Assembly: GCA_016930955.1 (NCBI GenBank)
Contig: JAFGFR010000082.1
Location: 1 to 5,945 of the forward strand
Origin: Victivallales bacterium
GTDB taxonomy: Bacteria > Verrucomicrobiota > Lentisphaeria > Victivallales > JAADHT01
Length of the DNA: 5,945 nucleotides
Direction of reading: 5' to 3'
In this document: piece by piece, positions 1-5,945 of the stretch
How positions within the stretch are numbered: position 1 is the stretch's first letter
How the letters are laid out: each line of letters starts with the position of its first letter
Program-made: the position numbers and the translations under genes
The notes under the pieces: generated by a model
Database searches by the model: none
What the model was told of the DNA's origin: nothing
The model's input: only the letters and a program-made list of their open reading frames with translations

Positions 1-1554
1 GAAGTCAAAACCGATATCACCGGAGGCAAGCCGGCGGAGTATGAAGGCAGCCGATTGAGCAAGGCCGAGGCGGGAAAAAGTGAAGAGCCGACCGAGAACA
101 TCGAATTCGCGCCCAAGGCCGCCAAAGAGAAGAGGGAAGGTGAAATCTCGAGCCGGGAATTGGAGGTCGTGAAGCAGGCTGGGCTAGTCTCCGGGGCCGG
201 GGTCACGGGAGAGGACCGGAAGAAGCATGCAGCCTCCATGACCGCGGCACCATTGGATTCAAAACTCAAGGCCGTCTCGGCAGATGATTCGCCTGAAGCC
301 CTTAAAGACGCGCTGTCATCACAGCTCAGTTTCTCAATCGGCGACGGCTCCCAGCAAACCTCTCACGTCAAGATAGGTCTTGCGCGATATCAAGGTGGAG
401 ACTGGGACAGCAGCGGGTCTGCCATGATGTATCTGGCCCACCAGATCGAAGACCGGACGGGGATGTCCCTGGAAGCTTCAGACAAGGTCGTCGCTCTCTC
501 GAGCCCTGATCTGATGAAAATGCCCTTCGTCTATATGACTGGACATAAAAACTTCGTGTTCACCCAGGCGGAAGTTCTGAATCTAGGGAAGTATCTGAGG
601 GCAGGAGGCTGCCTCTGGGCCGATGATTCGACAGATTTTGGCGATGATAATTTCGACACGGCTTTCCGGCGTGAGATCAACCGGGTCATCCCGAAAGCTC
701 GACTGGAAAAACTTGACAAGCGATTCCCGGCTTTCAGGACGGGCTATGACTTGACACGTGGGTATCTCGGCTATCAGGTCCCGCCGGGAGACAAATATCG
801 GCTGGATTATATCGAGGGTATCCAAGTCGAGGGCCGAGTCGCAGTCGTATATACCCGCAACGATTATGGCGACGGTTTGAATATTGATCCGAATACGCAT
901 CCCCTGAACCCCTCCCTGACTGATCTGTCCCCGGCGGAAATGCAGGAGGGGGCGACTCAGATGGCCATCAATCAGGTCCTGTATTTCCTGACTCATCGGC
1001 CCGGGGTAAAAGCCGACTTCGCACGGAATCCTAAATTGAAACGAGGCGACTTGGGTCCGGATGCCGGCAGGATGCTTCCACAGGGGAAATCAAGGGAATT
1101 GAACATCCTAGACAAGGCCGAAAGCTGGCGGCTGGAGGAATGGGGCGACGGAGCCTCTATCAAACAGGAGGCGAGCCGCTTCGAGATCAATTTCTCCCTC
1201 GACAAAAACAAGAAGGTTGCAATTACCAGGGAAATGGGCGGAAGCATGAATCTGAGCACATCGGATATAATTGCCCTGGACGTCGAGAGCCATTTGAGCT
1301 GCGGCTCACGGATGGCGATCGGTATCGGCACGGGAGACAGCTACGTCGAGACCGAGCCGTTCTACCTCAAACCCGGCAAGAACAAGATTTTTTACCGGAT
1401 GTCGGCAAAGACATTCAAGTCAGCCAAAACCAATTGGGAATATCGGGAAGCTCTGGAGGGGGCCTTGGCAGTCGAGCGCCTGACTCTGCTCATCTATTCC
1501 CCGGAGGCCGGACAAATTGATGTCGAAAACCCAAGAATAATCAACGAGAAATAA
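1..1554 (+). CDS. DUF4159 domain protein with C-terminal beta-sandwich-like domain (5' partial)
   Basis: The frame is open from the first base, so the true start is probably upstream of the window. A TTG at 55, with AAGG 7 bases before it, is a possible but less likely start. Codons 1-120 form a charged, Lys/Glu/Ala-rich, probably disordered stretch. Codons about 121-333 match the DUF4159 pattern: ARYQGGDW, YMTGH, GGCLWADDS, a DTAFRREI segment, and GIQVEGRVAVVYTRNDYGDG. DUF4159 proteins have no established activity. They often lie near MoxR/DUF58/von Willebrand clusters in PVC bacteria and resemble a glutamine-amidotransferase-like fold with the catalytic residues not obvious. Codons about 367-515 are strand-rich and end in a pattern (YLKPGKNKIFYRM ... 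VERLTLLIYSP ... DVENPRII) typical of jelly-roll carbohydrate-binding-like modules. That second assignment is inference. The protein is probably exported, but the N-terminus that would show this is missing. The next gene follows on the same strand after 51 bases. Confidence 0.85.
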   Translation, partial: EVKTDITGGKPAEYEGSRLSKAEAGKSEEPTENIEFAPKAAKEKREGEISSRELEVVKQAGLVSGAGVTGEDRKKHAASMTAAPLDSKLKAVSADDSPEALKDALSSQLSFSIGDGSQQTSHVKIGLARYQGGDWDSSGSAMMYLAHQIEDRTGMSLEASDKVVALSSPDLMKMPFVYMTGHKNFVFTQAEVLNLGKYLRAGGCLWADDSTDFGDDNFDTAFRREINRVIPKARLEKLDKRFPAFRTGYDLTRGYLGYQVPPGDKYRLDYIEGIQVEGRVAVVYTRNDYGDGLNIDPNTHPLNPSLTDLSPAEMQEGATQMAINQVLYFLTHRPGVKADFARNPKLKRGDLGPDAGRMLPQGKSRELNILDKAESWRLEEWGDGASIKQEASRFEINFSLDKNKKVAITREMGGSMNLSTSDIIALDVESHLSCGSRMAIGIGTGDSYVETEPFYLKPGKNKIFYRMSAKTFKSAKTNWEYREALEGALAVERLTLLIYSPEAGQIDVENPRIINEK

Positions 1555-1605
1555 GCTGTATCAACAACATGCGCCGCAGATATGTGGCAAGAAAAGGATT
1601 TATGT

Positions 1606-2076
1606 ATGAGAAGGTATGCGCTGATTGTTTGTCCGTCATTTCTTCTGGTGCTTGCCGGATGCTCGACTCCGGAAAAGACAGATGAGATTGAAACTCCGCC
1701 CCCACATCAGGTACATTGGATAAGGGATGCTGAAGTCCTCAACGAGATCGAGGCGCGGGAAATCGCAAGAGAAGCTCTGATCGACAAGGTGGACATGGAC
1801 AAGATCGCCCTCGAGTCCGCGGCTTTCCACTCCGGCCCATGCTTTGAAATTGATTTCGACATCCCAAAGTTCTGCCGCAAAGGAGACAGGATATGGCCGG
1901 TCTACAAATCAGACGCTGGATCACGGAAGAATGATTCTGTCGTCCTGGTCAATGCGGAAACCGCCAATACTTCCTTCATAATCCTCGACAACGTCAGATC
2001 CCATCTGGTGGATTGCGAAATTCGCGGCGCCGGCAGCGGCGGCAGACAAATTGCCGTTCCCCTGAGCCAGCGTTGA
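1606..2076 (+). CDS. Small predicted lipoprotein of unknown function (156 aa)
   Basis: I chose the ATG at 1606 over the in-frame ATG at 1582. AAGGA at 1594-1598 sits 7 bases upstream of it, and the shorter protein begins with a textbook lipoprotein signal: MRR, a hydrophobic core (ALIVCPSFLLV) and the lipobox LAGC, with Cys19 as the lipidated residue. The mature part is about 138 residues. After a short Pro-rich linker (TPPPHQ) comes a helix-like EAREIAREALIDK, then an IWPVYK strand and a VVLVNAETAN strand. This helix-then-strand layout recalls PepSY-like or NTF2-like small periplasmic domains, but the likeness is weak and I do not assign a family. Two cysteines (in GPCFEID and KFCRKGD) could form a disulfide. 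The gene lies 51 bases after the DUF4159 gene on the same strand with no terminator between them, so co-transcription is likely. Its 3' end is followed by the palindromic element. Confidence 0.8.
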   Translation: MRRYALIVCPSFLLVLAGCSTPEKTDEIETPPPHQVHWIRDAEVLNEIEAREIAREALIDKVDMDKIALESAAFHSGPCFEIDFDIPKFCRKGDRIWPVYKSDAGSRKNDSVVLVNAETANTSFIILDNVRSHLVDCEIRGAGSGGRQIAVPLSQR

Positions 2077-2112
2077 TATTTAAGGAATCAGGGCAGAGTC
2101 ATCCTATACATT

Positions 2113-2138
2113 ATTTTATCGGTGTATTTTATCGGTAT
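2113..2138 (+). repeat. Short tandem duplication at the left end of the palindrome
   Basis: ATTTTATCGGTGT (2113-2125) is followed immediately by ATTTTATCGGTAT (2126-2138), 12 of 13 identical. The second copy runs into the left inverted-repeat arm. The right end has only one clear copy of the TATCGGTGT motif, so the two ends of the element differ here. This could be replication slippage or a trace of two insertions at the same place. Confidence 0.6.
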
Positions 2139-2151
2139 CGTTAGCACTTAA
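2130..2151 (+). repeat. Left arm of 22-bp inverted repeat
   Basis: It begins TATCGGTATCG and ends TTAGCACTTAA. It is the reverse complement of 2434-2455 at 20 of 22 positions, with both differences being transitions. The reverse complement of the right arm reads TATCGGTGTCG then CTAGCACTTAA. Confidence 0.8.
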
Positions 2152-2433
2152 TTTGCTATTTTTAAATGATTTACAATGCATAACACCCCTAAAAACCCTA
2201 TTAATCGCGTTTTTCAGGCCGGTTCTCGGTAACCGCGTTAAGCTGGGGTGTTCTGAGGCTAGAACCGTAGTTTTCGGCGTTTATGACGAAATCACCTTGA
2301 GGCTAGAAAAAACTGCTCGCGACGGATTTCCCCATAAATTAGCCTCAAGTGACCAGCTTAACGGTTACCAAAAAACTCAATTAAAGCCTGTTTTTGGCTG
2401 TTTCTAGCGTTTAACACTCTTATGTCAAACATG

Positions 2434-2455
2434 TTAAGTGCTAGCGACACCGATA
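2434..2455 (-). repeat. Right arm of 22-bp inverted repeat
   Basis: It begins TTAAGTGCTAG and ends CGACACCGATA. It pairs with 2130-2151. The arms are 282 bases apart, and further paired blocks lie between them in nested order, so they belong to one long imperfect palindrome. Confidence 0.8.
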
Positions 2456-2471
2456 TAATTATACAAACTGC

Positions 2472-2648
2472 TGTATAGACCGTGGTGACCTGATTGCCGG
2501 AGGCATCGAGGGCGTAGTCGTAGTGTCTCGGGACGACGGCCGTGCCGGTGACGGATTTGACCTGCCCGTCGAGAAATCGCGAGGTTATGGTGGTGGCGCC
2601 CTGCGAGGTCACGGTGACCGCGCGGCCAAGGGGAGTTTTGAAATTGGC
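2472..2648 (-). pseudogene. RHS (YD-repeat) protein fragment, truncated at both ends
   Basis: Read on the minus strand, about 59 codons without a stop encode RHS/YD-type sequence. Recognisable parts are PLGRAVTVTSQGATTITS, FLDGQVKSVTGTAVV, PRHYDYALDASGNQ and VTTVYT. The spaced Tyr/Asp, Gly-Gln-Val and Ser-Gly-Asn-Gln pattern is that of the beta-strand repeats of RHS shell proteins, which are normally far over a thousand residues long. A TGA (2649-2651) lies just upstream in frame. After VYT the RHS character ends at the outer end of the palindrome, and the frame runs through it as unrelated sequence to about 2358. It has no ribosome binding site, no start of its own and no toxin tip or core. 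I read it as a relic left by deletion or insertion. The family call is by eye. Confidence 0.6.
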
Positions 2649-2656
2649 TCAATAGT

Positions 2657-2685
2657 TTGAATTTTTCATGGAGGGGGCATATATT
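2657..2685 (+). promoter_or_regulatory. Possible sigma70-type promoter for the hybrid kinase gene
   Basis: TTGAAT (2657-2662) and TATATT (2680-2685) are separated by 17 bases and match the -35 and -10 consensus at 4 of 6 and 5 of 6 positions. Transcription would then start near 2692, which favours translation from one of the ATG codons at 2703, 2709 or 2736 over the TTG at 2694. GGAGGGGG at 2670-2677 looks like a ribosome binding site but has no in-frame start at a suitable distance. The promoter lies just beyond the end of the RHS fragment. Confidence 0.35.
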
Positions 2686-2735
2686 CAAGGCAGTTGCCGT
2701 TAATGTGGATGAAATCGGCTTTTTTGGGTGGTCTC

Positions 2736-5696
2736 ATGCCTGACGTGAAAGTGATTCTGGAGCTGGGGCAGAACATCTCCGTGCTCATGCTGCTGGTTTT
2801 TGTGGCCAGCCATATTTTCTACAGCTTCAAGAGGCCGCTAAGGCCCTCTGACCAGATATCTCTCGGGCTGATCTTCGCATTCATCGCATTTGTAGGCATG
2901 CTTATCCCTGTAGAATACTCCAAAGAAGTCTTCATTGACGGCAGGGTGATAATCGTGGCGATCGCGGGGATATTCGGCGGCCCCGCCGTAGGGATCACCG
3001 CAGGATTGCCAGTGTGCATCTACAGGATGTTCCTCGGCGGTGCGGGAGCGCATGCCGGGGTGCTTGAGATAGTGTTCTCGGTCCTCGTGGGTGTAGTCAT
3101 GTGCAAGTTTCTTCGGGGCAGACCGCCGAGAGTTTGGCACTATATCGCAGTCGGCATTCTTGTCACAGCCGGAAGCATACTCAGCGGGTTTGCTCTACCC
3201 CCGGAGATTTTCCACCATGCACTCAGAACCCATGCCATGGCCATGGTCGTCTTCTATCCCGTGGGTACAGTGTTCATCGGCATGCTGTTCTCAATCGAGG
3301 GAGCCAAGCAGGAGGCAATGCTGAAATCAAGGTACAATGAGGAGAAGTACATGGAGATGCTGAAGAACCTCAGTGAGGGTTTCTTCAATGTCGCCATGGA
3401 TTCGACCATACTGGATCACAATCTGGCGTTAAGCCGTATACTTGGTTTTGACGACAACACCAGTCTGAAGGGGAGGAAGACGGTGGATTTTTTTGAAAAT
3501 CCTAGGCACAGGGAAAGATATTTGGCGCAGCTTGAGCGAGACGGGGAGGTAAGGGACTACATACTCAAGACTTTGCGTGCTGATTCTCGGCCTATGACCT
3601 GTCGTTTAAACAGCAGGCTGATCCGTGACAAGAACGGCAAGCCGCTGCGGATCGAGGGGACTATTTTCGACATCACCGAACAGATCAAGACACAGAAGGA
3701 GCTTCATGAGGCAAGGGCGATGCTGGCGGCGGCGATGGACCAGAGTCCTGTGGGGATAGCCATTGCCGATGCCCCTGACGGGAAGCTGAGGTATGTCAAC
3801 GAGGCGGGAATTAGAATCGGCGGCAGGAGCAAGGCTGAGCTCGTGGATGGTGTCAGCATAGATGAATATGCGACCCGCTGGCAGGTCTTCGACCTCAACG
3901 GGCAGAAGATGGATAAATATAGCCTCCCCTTGACTCGCGCCATAGAATCGGGCATCCAGGGCGGCAAGGAGATGGTTATACGCCGTCCTGACGGCGACAG
4001 CCGCCGAATACTGTTCAACGCAGCCCCGATCAGGGACGAGAACAGCAAGATAATTGCCGGTATCGCCGTTTTCATGGACATCACCGACCTGAGGGCCGCC
4101 GAGGAGTCGTTGTTGGAGAAGGACGAGTTTTTGCGCACGACTTATATCGCCGCCGAGAACGTGGCCTTCATATCGACGGTTTTTCAGGGTGATGACAGGG
4201 TGGTTTCCGATTTCAGCCCTGGGGCTGAGAAGATGTTCGGGTACACCAAGAAGGAAATACTTGGAAAGTCAGTCGCCTTGCTGTACCCCGAGGGGATGGC
4301 AAACCAGATCCGGAATATACAGAAAGTGCTTTCGGAAGGCAGGTTTTTCAGCTCCAGCCAAACCGAGCTTTTGAGGAAGTCCGGGGAGAATTTCCCGGTG
4401 CTCTTCAGTGTATATCCCAGATTTGACTCCAGAGGCAAGGTCATAGGTTCACTCGGCGTGGTGCTTGACATCAGCCTGGAGAAGGAGATGGAGCGCAAGC
4501 TCAGGCATTCGGAAAAGATGGAGGCTATCGGACAGCTTGCAGGGGGTATCGCGCACGACTTCAACAACATGCTGGGGGTCATCAAGGGCTATGCCGACTT
4601 ACTCATAGCCTCACTCGGGAATGACGAGCACAAGGAATACGCAAGAAACATAAACCGTGCCGCCAACCGTTCATCCTCCCTGACGGCACAACTCCTGGCG
4701 TTCGCCAGAAAAGGGCAGTACCAGCCTTCAGCCCTGGATTTCCACCATATAGTCAGCGAGACGGTCACGATGCTCGAGCACACCATCAACAAGAATGTCG
4801 AGATACACCAGATATTCAAGGCCGACCCGGCGACTGTGAAGGGCGACTCGAACCAGTTGATCAATGCCCTTCTCAACATGGCTATAAACGCCTCCGACGC
4901 GATGCCTGAAGGTGGCATGCTGACCTTTGCCACCGACACCCTTGACCTGGCCGAAAAGGACTGTCCGGCCAACTCCGAACTTTCCCCTGGAAGGCATCTG
5001 GAGGTGCTGGTGTCCGACACCGGCAAGGGAATGACAGAGGAAGTGCAGAAGCATATCTTCGAACCCTTTTTCACCACCAAACCCAAGGGGAAGGGGACTG
5101 GCATGGGGCTCGCGGCGGTCTACGGCATCGTCAAGCTTCACAGTGGGGACATCACTGTCAAGAGCAGCCCGGGGGAAGGCTCGACCTTCAGGATACTCAT
5201 CCCCTTGTCCTTTGACCTTGCCGAATCCGAAAGGTCTGTATCAAAGGAGACCGGACTGAGCAGAAAAACATCCCGGAAAAAACAGACCGTCCTTGTGGTT
5301 GACGACGAGAAGCTTTTCAGGAAACTCGCCGAGGATCTTCTGGTCAAGCTTGGCTATAATGTATTGACAAGCTCCTCCGGGAAAGAGGCCATCGAGATTT
5401 ACAGAAAATCATGGAGAAAAATAGATCTTGTGCTGCTCGACATGCTTATGCCCGGCATAAACGGGAAGGAGGCGTTCAGAGCCATGAAGCAAGTCAATCC
5501 CGCAATCAAGGCAATTGTCGCCTCCGGCTTCAGCACCGATGCCGATGCCAAGGAAGTCCTCGAAGAGGGCATTGTCGCCTTCATCGAGAAGCCATTCGCT
5601 GCAGCCGATTTCAAAAAAACGCTCTCAAAGGCCTTTTTGGAAGGCTCCCCGCGTGCCGCACGCCAAGGTAAAACGGGCGCTGACAAGCAACTTTAA
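2736..5696 (+). CDS. Membrane hybrid histidine kinase: 5TMR-LYT, three PAS, HisKA, HATPase_c, REC
   Basis: This is a sensor kinase that should autophosphorylate on His and pass the phosphate to its own receiver. Residues are numbered from the ATG at 2736 (986 aa). That start has GGGTGG just before it and places the first membrane segment near the N-terminus. Starts at 2694 (TTG), 2703 and 2709 are also in frame. Residues 7-186 form a LytS-type 5TMR-LYT module with about six hydrophobic segments and the hallmarks IPVEYSKEVFIDGR, GIFGGPAVG and FLGGAGAHAG. PAS domains lie at about 200-320, 326-456 and 464-584. HisKA follows with His607 in GGIAHDFNN. HATPase_c (about 701-824) has its N-box around Asn718, DTGKGM at 761-766, FEPFFTTK and GTGMGL. 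A Lys/Ser-rich linker (826-848) leads to the receiver (850-971) with Asp856/857, phospho-acceptor Asp902, Ser930 and Lys952. Nothing essential is missing. There is no HPt domain and no separate response regulator nearby, so its output partner is unknown. The ligand is also unknown; LytS-type modules have been linked to cell-envelope state or small metabolites in other bacteria. Confidence 0.95.
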   Translation: MPDVKVILELGQNISVLMLLVFVASHIFYSFKRPLRPSDQISLGLIFAFIAFVGMLIPVEYSKEVFIDGRVIIVAIAGIFGGPAVGITAGLPVCIYRMFLGGAGAHAGVLEIVFSVLVGVVMCKFLRGRPPRVWHYIAVGILVTAGSILSGFALPPEIFHHALRTHAMAMVVFYPVGTVFIGMLFSIEGAKQEAMLKSRYNEEKYMEMLKNLSEGFFNVAMDSTILDHNLALSRILGFDDNTSLKGRKTVDFFENPRHRERYLAQLERDGEVRDYILKTLRADSRPMTCRLNSRLIRDKNGKPLRIEGTIFDITEQIKTQKELHEARAMLAAAMDQSPVGIAIADAPDGKLRYVNEAGIRIGGRSKAELVDGVSIDEYATRWQVFDLNGQKMDKYSLPLTRAIESGIQGGKEMVIRRPDGDSRRILFNAAPIRDENSKIIAGIAVFMDITDLRAAEESLLEKDEFLRTTYIAAENVAFISTVFQGDDRVVSDFSPGAEKMFGYTKKEILGKSVALLYPEGMANQIRNIQKVLSEGRFFSSSQTELLRKSGENFPVLFSVYPRFDSRGKVIGSLGVVLDISLEKEMERKLRHSEKMEAIGQLAGGIAHDFNNMLGVIKGYADLLIASLGNDEHKEYARNINRAANRSSSLTAQLLAFARKGQYQPSALDFHHIVSETVTMLEHTINKNVEIHQIFKADPATVKGDSNQLINALLNMAINASDAMPEGGMLTFATDTLDLAEKDCPANSELSPGRHLEVLVSDTGKGMTEEVQKHIFEPFFTTKPKGKGTGMGLAAVYGIVKLHSGDITVKSSPGEGSTFRILIPLSFDLAESERSVSKETGLSRKTSRKKQTVLVVDDEKLFRKLAEDLLVKLGYNVLTSSSGKEAIEIYRKSWRKIDLVLLDMLMPGINGKEAFRAMKQVNPAIKAIVASGFSTDADAKEVLEEGIVAFIEKPFAAADFKKTLSKAFLEGSPRAARQGKTGADKQL

Positions 5697-5757
5697 TTGC
5701 GAAACCCGCATTGATTTCTGATGACGTATATCGTATCTTACGCCAGGCAAGGTCGAC

Positions 5758-5785
5758 AAAAGCCCATCTCCGGGCACGGGTTTTT
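5758..5785 (+). terminator. Weak terminator-like hairpin after the kinase gene
   Basis: AAAAGCCC (5758-5765) can pair with GGGTTTTT (5778-5785) through CCC/GGG and AAAA/TTTT with one bulged G, and the arm ends in five T. The loop is 12 bases and the GC part of the stem is short. A competing GCCC/GGGC hairpin (5762-5765 with 5772-5775) also exists. Its place between the kinase stop and the next start suits a terminator, but the structure is marginal. Confidence 0.3.
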
Positions 5786-5848
5786 GAGCAGGTGGAAAAA
5801 TTCATTTATTCAGGAACGATATGATAAGCTCGACAAGGAAGGTGAAAC

Positions 5849-5945
5849 ATGGCTGATCAGCCTGGAAATGTAGCTCAGGACACGCACGTTGAAGACCTGA
5901 CCATTGCCCCTGCGGAGCGTGAAGTCATCCGGCGGCTGGCGGCTC
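5849..5945 (+). CDS. Start of a gene resembling uroporphyrinogen-decarboxylase-like proteins (3' partial)
   Basis: The ATG at 5849 is preceded by a strong ribosome binding site, GGAAGGTG (5838-5845), and opens a frame that runs to the window end (32 codons plus one base). The visible protein starts MADQPGNVAQDTHVEDLTI and continues APAEREVIRRLAA. The APAEREVIRRLAA stretch looks like the N-terminal helix of URO-D-like proteins that I associate with Lentisphaerota and Planctomycetota. Members of that broad family include haem-synthesis decarboxylases and corrinoid methyltransferase partners. With so few residues the identity is a guess; the gene start itself is well supported. It lies 152 bases after the kinase stop and may have its own promoter. 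Confidence 0.6.
   Translation, partial: MADQPGNVAQDTHVEDLTIAPAEREVIRRLAA

Larger units (their letters stand above)
2104..2478. mobile_element. Palindromic MITE-like element (imperfect full-length inverted repeat)
   Basis: This AT-rich intergenic segment folds back on itself along almost its whole length. Paired blocks occur in nested order. The outermost is CTATACA (2104-2110) with TGTATAG (2472-2478). Next is a 22-bp repeat, 2130-2151 with 2434-2455 (20 of 22 match, ending in TAGCACTTAA / TTAAGTGCTA). Next are TTAATCGCGTTTTT (2201-2214) with AAAAACTCAATTAA (2371-2384), 12 of 14. Then 2228-2246 pairs with 2353-2369 (17 pairs, one 2-base bulge). Then TCACCTTGAGGCTA (2292-2305) pairs with TAGCCTCAAGTGA (2340-2352), 13 pairs and one bulge. 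TA dinucleotides flank the outer TACA/TGTA ends, which would fit a TA target duplication of the IS630/mariner type, but this is weak. No transposase is encoded. The ends are uncertain; the safe core is 2130-2455. A large structured RNA or a recombination site is the alternative reading. Confidence 0.55.

Noticed and set aside
55..57. TTG as the true start of the DUF4159 protein
   Set aside because: AAGG is suitably placed, but the same frame is open to the window edge with similar composition. The visible N-terminus also has no signal peptide, so a start outside the window is more likely.
2153..2407. An 84-codon plus-strand frame inside the palindrome
   Set aside because: It lacks a good ribosome binding site, has no recognisable domain, and its length is explained by the palindrome. 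Low-complexity, Leu/Lys-rich AT sequence gives such frames by chance.
2104..2478. Integron attC site or VCR-type repeat
   Set aside because: The segment is an imperfect palindrome near TTAGC-like motifs, but no proper GTTRRRY core with matching RYYYAAC partner is present. It is also much longer than known attC sites, and no cassette array or integrase is visible.
2077..2735. CRISPR array, tRNA or rRNA in the long intergenic region
   Set aside because: There are no regularly spaced direct repeats and no cloverleaf with a T-arm GTTCRA motif. The repeats present are inverted and nested.
3704..4138. Minus-strand frame (144 codons) antisense to the second PAS domain
   Set aside because: It is a shadow of the kinase reading frame with no ribosome binding site or recognisable motif.
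4589..5104. Long minus-strand frame (171 codons) across the kinase core
   Set aside because: It lies antisense to the conserved HisKA and HATPase_c motifs, which fully explain the coding signal. Its product is Ser/Leu-rich with no domain.

Overview
The window looks like chromosomal DNA from a Gram-negative bacterium of moderate GC content. I favour the PVC superphylum, most likely a Lentisphaerota-type lineage. The evidence is a DUF4159 protein fused to a beta-sandwich-like C-terminal domain, an RHS (YD-repeat) fragment of a style I associate with those genomes, a large hybrid sensor kinase, and the start of a gene resembling uroporphyrinogen-decarboxylase-like proteins common there. This placement rests on family recognition from memory, with no search run. 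The lipobox lipoprotein fits an organism with a diderm envelope.

Layout, left to right. Positions 1-1554 (+) hold the 3' part of a DUF4159 gene whose start lies outside the window. Positions 1606-2076 (+) hold a small lipoprotein gene 51 bases downstream, probably in the same transcript. Positions 2077-2735 contain no convincing intact gene, but they are structured. An AT-rich, nearly full-length imperfect palindrome lies at about 2104-2478. Its core inverted repeats are 2130-2151 and 2434-2455. It looks like a non-autonomous transposable element (MITE-like) or a large structured element. It abuts a minus-strand remnant of an RHS-repeat gene (about 2472-2648), which stops at the element on one side and at the promoter region of the next gene on the other. 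A possible sigma70-type promoter (2657-2685) follows.

Positions 2736-5696 (+; frame open from 2694) encode a hybrid histidine kinase of almost 1000 residues. It has a LytS-type 5TMR-LYT membrane module, three PAS domains, HisKA, HATPase_c and a C-terminal receiver. All key phosphotransfer residues are present. After a 152-base gap with a weak terminator-like hairpin, a new gene starts at 5849 with a good ribosome binding site and runs off the window. Its first 32 residues resemble the N-terminus of uroporphyrinogen decarboxylase-like proteins.

Functionally, the DUF4159 gene and the lipoprotein gene probably form an envelope-associated pair. The kinase appears to be a separate single-gene unit that could relay a membrane or cytoplasmic signal, with no partner regulator visible here. 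The most unusual part of the window is the palindromic element and the RHS debris between these two units.
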